DNA of 64,000 bases, from positions 35,472,609 through 35,536,608 of the forward strand of contig CAIIXF020000002.1 of the NCBI GenBank assembly GCA_903813345.2, written 5' to 3'. The notes below the pieces were generated by a model that saw nothing but the letters and a program-made list of their open reading frames with translations, was not told the origin of the DNA and made no database searches. A program made the position numbers and the translations under genes. The stretch is from Owenia fusiformis (Eukaryota; Annelida; Polychaeta; Sabellida; Oweniidae). Positions 56,757 to 64,000 of this stretch are shown piece by piece (the stretch's first letter is position 1; each line of letters opens with the position of its first letter).

Positions 56757-57324
56757 TATTAACTGTTACCTGTTATTTGCACACACTTTAACATAATTTA
56801 AGAATGATATCTCGCCATACATATAATGATATGAAAATGTTTATATTTATTTGTTTGAATAATGATGGGGAGCCATAGTGTCACAACTTAATCCCTGATA
56901 TGCTGACCACTTTTAGATAGCTATGCAGTCAAGAGATCAAAATATCTTTCAAAATCATGCAGTTTTTCACCATTCTGAGCACTTTTTAAGTGAATTTTGC
57001 CATTTTTGGACCAAAGTTGTCACAAGTAAACCCCCTCCCTGGAATTTTTCAAAAAGTGAACCCTCCTTGGCATATCCTGGCTACGGGCCGTCTAATTTTC
57101 CTAAGTTGAGCATCTGAAGTTGTTTAGGTATGTAGTATAATGTCAAAAGGTGGCAAAAAAGAAAAAATCTCTGGTTTCAACCGATTTTAGAGCCTGGGAT
57201 TCAAGAGGTTAAAGTATGCATTTTGGTATGATATTCTTTACTTTTATGAATATGTGAATAATATAACTGGAGAAATATGACAGAATGTACATGATGTAGA
57301 TGTAGAATATATTGTTTTCTTGGT

Positions 57325-58553
57325 GAAATGCTAATTCGAGTAGTAAACAAAGTATACAATGATATGGGCAATAACCTATCATCCTCAGCCAGTCTTAAGC
57401 TATTTGCTGACGACAGCGTTTTATTCATGACAGTCGAAAGCAAGCAAGATGCATTAACACTACAGGAGAATCTAGATAAACTGGTCTCCTGGGCATCAAC
57501 ATGGCAAATGAAATTCCATCCATCAAAATGCTATGTGCTAAATATTCACAAAGGTAAATCCCCTATCATTCACAATTACACGCTAGGGGAAAACCTTAAG
57601 TCGGTAACACACATCCCATACCTAGGGATTGACATCACAAATAACTTACGCTGGACTACACATATTCAAACTATTGTATCCAAAGCCAATAAGGTGCTTG
57701 GATTCCTCAGGTGCAACCTCCATCAATGCCCTGAAAAAGTGAAGGCTCAGGCGTATAAGTCAGTAGTCCGGCCTAATTTAGAGTATGCCAGCTCGGCATG
57801 GGATCCATACTGACAAAAAGATATTGATATGTTGGAACAGGTACAGAGAAGAGCAGCCAGGTTTGTAACCAAATGTCACTCAAGGGAACCAGGCTGCGTC
57901 ACCAAAGCTCTTCAAGACCTACAGTGGGAGCCACTGAAGGAGCGTCGAGAGGCTGCTAGAGTTTTCCTTTTCTACAAAGGCAAGCATCTAGCAGCCATCG
58001 ACGTGCCTCCATACTTCCGCCAACAGATCAATACCAACACTAGGTTGTATCATCCTTCTAAGTTCATACAACCATCAACTAGAACGGATGCATACAAATT
58101 TAGCTATTTCCCTAGGACAATAGCTAAATGGAACACTCTACCTGGTGACATCTAGACTGTGACAGTCTAAGTAGTTTTAAATCATCATACTATGCCTATG
58201 TCAATAACTGCAATTAAATAGGTGTGTTTTTAACATAGATCTATGTTTTAATGTAAAGAGTCCCCAGTGCACAGCAACAAGCCTGCACTACTGGTAAAGA
58301 GGGGTGATGTCAACGTGGTAGCCTGACAGTCTCCCCAGGGTATTTCAACATAAAGGGACTTCCTAGGGGGGTACAGGGGCCAACCAGGAAGGTTCCTTTC
58401 AATTTTAAAATGAGCTGTAAACCATAGATCTATTTTTAAATGTTAAGATTTTAAATTATATTCTATTAAAATTCTATCACTGTTAAATTATATATATGCT
58501 TTATATGGGCTTATTAGCCTTTTGCAGATTATTGACATAGACATAGACATAAA
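57325..58553 (+). mobile_element. 5'-truncated CR1/Jockey-type LINE, C-terminal RT
   Basis: One frame from 57328 encodes the LFADDSVLF catalytic block, NLDKLVSWASTWQMKFHPSK, YLGIDITNNLRW, AYKSVVRPNLEYASSAWDPY, then after a stop at 57811-57813 continues in the same frame with MLEQVQRRAARFVTKCHSRE to 58155. The stop is TGA where the family usually has Trp. The 3' end has a short (acatag)n tail near 58533-58552, typical of CR1-like elements. Much better preserved than the other LINE family here. Confidence 0.88.
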
Positions 58554-58589
58554 CCTAAATATTGTCTCTATTAGTAATGCAAAAAATAG

Positions 58590-59560
58590 TAAATTGACTA
58601 TTTATTCCACTTTACATATTATGCCAACCACTAGAGAAATCTCTAAAAGCTTCCCAAATTCGATCAAAAATGATTTATTTTCACTTTTTTACTAGCCAGA
58701 TTGTATTTACTAAAGTAAAATTTCTAAAAAAAATTAATGTTTAATTTTTTTCTGCAAAAACACATTTTTACCCCAAAACACATTTTGACACCTATTTTTT
58801 CTTGTTAAATCTCAGTATCAATTCAGAAACCATTTACCTTTCAATTAGTTAACATGACTTGCCTGCTCGTCAAAAAGAGGTCATTATATTTCCAATGTAT
58901 GGGTTTATGTTTACATTCATTTCACTATATGCCAACCACTAAAGAAATATCTAAAACCTTCCAAAAATCACCAAATTCGATCAAAACTGGTTTATTTTCT
59001 CTTTTCCATCCAGACTGTATTTATTCAAATACAATTTCTAACTTTTTTTTTAATTTTAAAATTTTTTTCTGCAAAAACACATTTTTACCAAAAAACACAT
59101 TTTGAGACCTATTTCGTCTTGTTAAATCTCAGTATCAATTCAGAAACCATTTACCTTTCAATTATTTAACATGACTTGCCTGCTCGTCAAAAAGAGGTCA
59201 TTATATTTCCAATGCACTGATTCTCGTTTACATTCATTTCACTATTATGCCAACCACAAGAGAAATCTCTAAAACCTTCCAAAAATCTTCAACATCGATC
59301 AAAACTGGTTTATTTTCACTTTTCCATAGTCAATCAGACTAAAAAAATTCAAATTTTTAAAGAATAATTCTGCAAAAAACACACTTTGACACCTATTTCG
59401 TCTTGTTAAATCTCAGTATCAATTTAGGAACCCTTTTCCTTTCAATTAGTAAACATGACTTGCCTGCTCGTCAAAATATAAGATGTCATTATATTTTCAA
59501 CCCCCTGATTCTAGTCTAAACCGAAAAAAAACCAAGACGAAAATATTTAATCAAAGTTCA
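58590..59560. repeat. About 300-bp tandem repeat, 3 copies
   Basis: Each unit has cttgttaaatctcagtatca, acatgacttgcctgctcgtc, atgccaaccac..gagaaat and gatcaaaactggtttatttt. Cores start near 58800, 59117 and 59400. Confidence 0.8.
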
Positions 59561-60026
59561 CTAAGGAGCATTTTAAAGGAACATTTATTCATTAATTCTT
59601 GTCAGTCAATTTTCAGCTTAAGGTTCAGCTGGAAAGTAACATTTTGGTAAAATATTGCTATACCTGTACATGTTATTTTCTGGTACAAAATTAAGTATGA
59701 AGGCATGTGTATATTTCCTTGCTTTTTTCAGGAAAGTATCATTACATTGTCTACTTTTAGTAAACCTGGAAACAGGTCAATGTTTTGACACCTATTTTTG
59801 ACACCCTGTTATCTTTTAACTCTAGGTTAACCTATAGGAATATCAAAGATCTGTTATACAGTGCATTAGTCAGTTTGCCCAAGTATTGTGAAGCGTTTAA
59901 TACAAACTACATGTGCTAACCATACTTTATACCACATATATACAATATGTATATTGGAGATTATAATGCCTAGTTTCTACATTTGAGATATAGGTTAAAT
60001 CCCTTTCAAAAAGTTCAATACATTTT

Positions 60027-61036
60027 CACGGTGTATAACCCAAACGCTCCTATATGCACGACGGAGCGTTTCATTACTGAAATTAAACAAAGAAACGCTC
60101 CGGAGTAGGAAAACTGGCTGGCGGGAATGATGAGCCGTCTGACGATTTCCCCAATAATGGGAATAAGAGGTATGAGTTACATATTTCGAGTGTACCATTC
60201 GATTGGTGTGATATTCATGTTGTACGTGGCTGGCTGTTGACGTTTGAAGCAATTAGGAAGAGCTATACGAAGCAGTATAGTTATCAAAATTCAAAAACGT
60301 ATTTGTCATTCTACCGGTCAAAACCCCTTTTGTCGATACATGTGATTAGTTGAGCCAAGATTAGAGCACCAACGTATATTTTAGTCAAATTGCAATGCTT
60401 CAACGCACCATACATTATCGTAATAGTGATTTGATGACCGAAAATCCAGTCTTAAAAATGATGACATTCTCATTTTTAACAAGTACAACACGTTTTTAAG
60501 AGATAGATTCGATTCGAGACTCTTCTCTAATAATCTGAAAATGATATCAAAACAAAATGGTAAGAGCGTTTCTAAAATTGTGTTCTAAATCGACGGAGCG
60601 TTTCGAGGAAAACAAGCGATTTCTCGAGAACAAGTAATGGATTTGGACTGGGATTTTAGGAAATGAGAATATACGAGTTTGTGATCTACTACTTTAACAG
60701 AAAGATTAACGTTTTCATAGAAATACTAGTTTAATTCGTAATTTGTGGTCAAAACGTCATCTTCAGATTCGTTCGATCTACACTACGGAGCTTTGATCAA
60801 GCAAATAACAGTTTACCACCAGAAGTTGAATAAATAAGATCTTTGCTCACGGTATTGTTCATCGAATGGTACATAATATTTCACCATTACATATGATATG
60901 TAAGAGAAACGAGAGAAACAATACTTACGGTCATAGTGGAATCTTCATTAGCCGCCATTTTATTTCGCTTCGGAGCGTTTCCGCGTAAATGTAACGCTCC
61001 GTCATGCATGTAGGAGCGTTTGGGTTATACACCGTG
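60027..61036. mobile_element. 1.01-kb CACGGTG element, 5-bp TSD ATTTT, Transib/RAG-like ends
   Basis: Termini CACGGTGTATAACCCAAACG, continuing CTCCTA, and the inverted copy ending CACCGTG; ATTTT at 60022-60026 and 61037-61041. Inner repeats of cggagcgttt in both orientations. A candidate first exon of the TMEM272-like gene is at 60929-60958 (minus). No transposase frame. CAC start plus 5-bp duplication is the Transib/RAG pattern; assignment to that superfamily is inference. Confidence 0.85.
60929..60958 (-). CDS. Candidate first coding exon of TMEM272-like gene, inside a transposon
   Basis: On the minus strand, ATG at 60958 with G at +4 (GCGGC follows) opens ten codons (MAANEDSTMT), then a strong GTAAGT donor at 60928. 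Phase 0 matches the phase-0 start of exon 39489-39348, giving a 247-residue protein. It lies in a local GC-richer patch, but also within the 5-bp-TSD element 60027-61036. Chance cannot be excluded; a second candidate is at 56727-56756. Confidence 0.35.
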
Positions 61037-61500
61037 ATTTTGAGCCTGGAAGCTAGCCATATTATAAATCACCAACCACCATATACCAAACCCAAATCAA
61101 TACTATGTAATAATACCATGTTAATACTATAATTAATATCACTTAATACTATTCAATAGCATTTTATTCTAATAAGTGGTAGATGCACAATCAAAGACTT
61201 ATATTATAAAAATAGACTTGAAACCAAAGGAAAACTGTTTTCATGTATTTTGTTGCATGTTGTGTTATAATTTTGATTTACTTTCTTACTTTGGTAAGTA
61301 GTACTTAAGTACAGTAGTACTTACTACTTATGTTGAACAGTCATGTTAGAAATGTTGAACATATTCACTCCCCAATCCCCAAAAATGATTCATCATGTTG
61401 TCATGAGGTTTTTTATATAGAATCAGTTTGAAATATTGAAACTTTACATCCTACAAAATGACAGCGATGTTAAGTAGGAACATAAGGGACCAATGCAAAA

Positions 61501-62758
61501 CACGGTGCCCATGTCAAGCTGCGCGCCTACTTAGGCGCGCAGTTTGTTTCGATCACAAACTGCGCGCCTAAGAACATCGCATCATTTAAGTTGGAGTCTG
61601 TATTTTGAAACGTAATTTAAAGACATTTATCCTGCATTGTTTTCTTGTTCAATGTGTTCATTCTGTGGCGAATATACGAATCTTGCAAATACTAGCAAAA
61701 ACTATGTGCAAATGAATCTAAGTTTTAAAACATAAGCAGATTAATGGCATTTTCGTCACTGATTTAACGGGAATTTATACGTAAATCGATCTAGCACTTT
61801 AAACATAAATAACAAATACTTTAGACTCGTTTTATATTTAATTCCTTACACATTTATCATGTATAATTCAAAATATTTCGAGATAAAACAGATAATCAGG
61901 AGATTAAAAAGAAATATATCACAAACTGCGCGCCTATTTTAGCCAGAAATTACAAACTCTGCGCATACACTATTAAAACTACATATTATCATTGGAATTT
62001 CTACAGAGGAACGTGTAGGTGTTTTTCATGTAGCTTTGGGAATTTTGCTTTATCGTCAGATTTTATGAGATTTTCATATTGGAAGTCAAAATGTATAATA
62101 GAAGTGACAATTAAGTTGGGAACGAAAAAAACTTTTATTTTCAGATCACCATCTTGGTGGATGGACTCTCATAGTGTTTCAATTATGGGGTTCTACTATT
62201 AGACACATATGTGCCTTGTATGGCGCTTATGTTTTCTAATAATACAAAACAAGCTTGGACAGGCAAGCAGTTTGGAAATATTAGGCACGCAGTTTGGGAA
62301 ATACATGTGAATATAGGCGCGCAGTTTGACAAGAAAAATGTTTAAATCACGTTTATGGCGTATTATCGTTTTGAACACAAACTTTGCTGATTTAATCAGA
62401 TGGTGTGATCCTATATATTCTAGCATACACAGACACAATGGCTGAATAAACGGCAAATGACGATAAAAAGACATAGATATAACTTTACACTGTAAATTTT
62501 GAACACAGAAGTTACTTAAGACCCTTATATTGAGATAACTAAGTTTACATCGGGAAAAACATTGAGTACTATGAGTAAATTAAGTTCATCTTCACAGAAT
62601 GGTACTATCTTTAGAACGAGACTAACCTTGTATTTTTCGTATTTTGGCTCTTTTTGGGAGTCGTGTCCTCCCCGTCTCACATTTTGAAATATGCGCGCAG
62701 TTTGTCAGAGTTTCAAACTGCGTGCCTAGTAGGCACGCTGCTTGACATGGGCATCGTG
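61501..62758. mobile_element. 1.26-kb CACGGTG element, 5-bp TSD CAAAA
   Basis: Termini CACGGTGCCCATGTCAAGC and, inverted, CACGATGCCCATGTCAAGC; CAAAA at 61496-61500 and 62759-62763. Many inner copies of ggcgcgcagtttg in both orientations (for example 61535, 61557, 61925, 62318, 62693). No transposase frame. Interior unrelated to element 60027-61036, but the terminal heptamer and duplication length agree. Confidence 0.86.
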
Positions 62759-62769
62759 CAAAAGATCGA

Positions 62770-64000
62770 TGTCTGATAATTAACTAAATTTTGATAGTTA
62801 GGGGGAGGGTGTTATTGTTCCAAATAGTTAAGCTCTGCCAACATCGATTATTGAATTCCTGGGAATTTTCGCCATGGTCATTTTGTCCAGTCTGGATTCC
62901 TAAGAGATTCCCCATTCTCCATGAAAATGAAAAAACTTGAAATTTTATCATAAAACATCACATAAAACTTGATTAAAGAGGAATATGAAGCCAATTTATG
63001 GTAATTCTACAATAGACTATGAAAGACTATAGTGAACAAATTATGGAGTGACTCGCTTGGAGTGGGTAAGAAAGGTAAAATCATCTCACAAGCAACTGAA
63101 ATTTGGAAATCATTAAAAAATGATTGCACAAAATTATGAAATATTGTAAAACCACATTCAATCCATGGTGGCGCTGGCGCGGTGCCAATAACCACACCTT
63201 TTAAGCTCAATTATTAATCCTCAACCACAGGCACGAGCAGGGGACAGTCCTCAGACAGCCATATGGGACAGTCACCTGGGGACAGTCGTTTCATTCACAT
63301 GTAAGACTGTCAACACAGAGGTACTGGGGTTTAAAAAACAAGCACAAAACGTGTATACTTCTACAAAATCAATCATCAAGAATATATGAAAGTGCAAGAA
63401 ATACCCTTCAATTTACTTGAACTCAAGTGCATTTGGATATATACTGTTGAAAATGCCGCAAGGATCAACATTTCTCATATTTAGTTAACAGGTGGTTTGT
63501 AGAAAAAAACGGATACCGGGTACCGGGTAGTTAATCCTCCATGCCGGGTTTAAACTTGGTACCCGGACGAAAAAAACGGGAAATAAAAAACGAAAAATAT
63601 GAATATATAACATAATTAGATCATTAGAAAACGTGTAAGATTTGTTTTGAATTTACAAAAATGTATGTAACTTCCTTCAAAATCATCGCATAATTAAAGA
63701 GCACATATTTAGCACGTGTTCCTTCCACTGGATTGAGAAAGGGCCAGTGTGGTAGATTTGAAATGATTCATTACCGGGGCCACTAAACTGTAATATAGTC
63801 TATACTAGGCAGTTTATAACTAGACTCTGCTCGCAGGATACCATTTAGTATCTAGTATGTATCCAACAGACTGACTAGAAGTCAGTCTGTTATGATGTAC
63901 TACTGTCCTGTGGAAATTGCAGTGAAATTTTTTGCTCAAAATTATCAATTACAGGAACTATTTCTTCAATAAAATAAACATTACAAAAATTCAATTAAGT
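62770..64000. other. Right edge, nothing recognised
   Basis: AT-rich DNA with a local GGTACCCGG-type inverted pair (accgggtaccgggta / ggtacccgg, 63510-63570). No frame that resembles a known protein. Confidence 0.4.

Overview
The window reads as AT-rich nuclear DNA of an animal, most likely a marine invertebrate; a bivalve or another lophotrochozoan would fit but is only a guess. The reasons are spliced genes with GT-AG introns, animal gene families, several non-LTR retrotransposons, mariner and hAT elements, and many minisatellites. There is no bacterial gene organisation.

Plus strand, 1641-25651: the 3' two thirds of ABCE1 (RLI1), the ribosome-recycling ATPase, in 11 exons with phases that agree throughout. 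About 135 N-terminal residues (Fe-S domain and Walker A of the first ATPase domain) lie upstream of the window. A complete single-exon heparan-sulfate 3-O-sulfotransferase-like gene (7266-8192) sits on the same strand inside one ABCE1 intron. The 3' UTR of ABCE1 holds a 42-bp minisatellite.

Minus strand, 31632-39489: five 3' exons of a four-pass membrane protein resembling TMEM272, with three PPxY motifs. It is convergent with ABCE1. Its start must lie further upstream on the minus strand. Two phase-compatible 10-codon candidates are at 60929-60958 (inside a transposon) and 56727-56756. If either is right, the roughly 9-kb array of a 50-bp satellite (43.1-52.1 kb) lies in its first intron.

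Most of the rest is mobile or tandem DNA. Six non-autonomous elements (4507-5356, 9498-11534, 14808-16636, 43754-45045, 60027-61036, 61501-62758) each have inverted termini starting CA and a perfect 5-bp target duplication. Two begin CACGGTG, a heptamer close to those of Transib/RAG-like elements. Two are filled with a degenerate minisatellite and lie in opposite orientations. Also present are a 446-bp hAT-like element, a decayed mariner, a 5.2-kb element with about 1.15-kb inverted repeats, three LINE fragments from two families and a tRNA-derived SINE-like stretch.

A recurring theme is tandem duplication at splice junctions: donor sites of ABCE1 at 4111-4506 and 24251-24480, a minisatellite that starts at the donor at 11952, and a 64-bp duplication of an acceptor plus half an exon at 33423-33770. 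At 4111-4506 the copies form three 63-nt open pseudo-exons with splice-site-like edges. Everything here was read by eye, without database searches.
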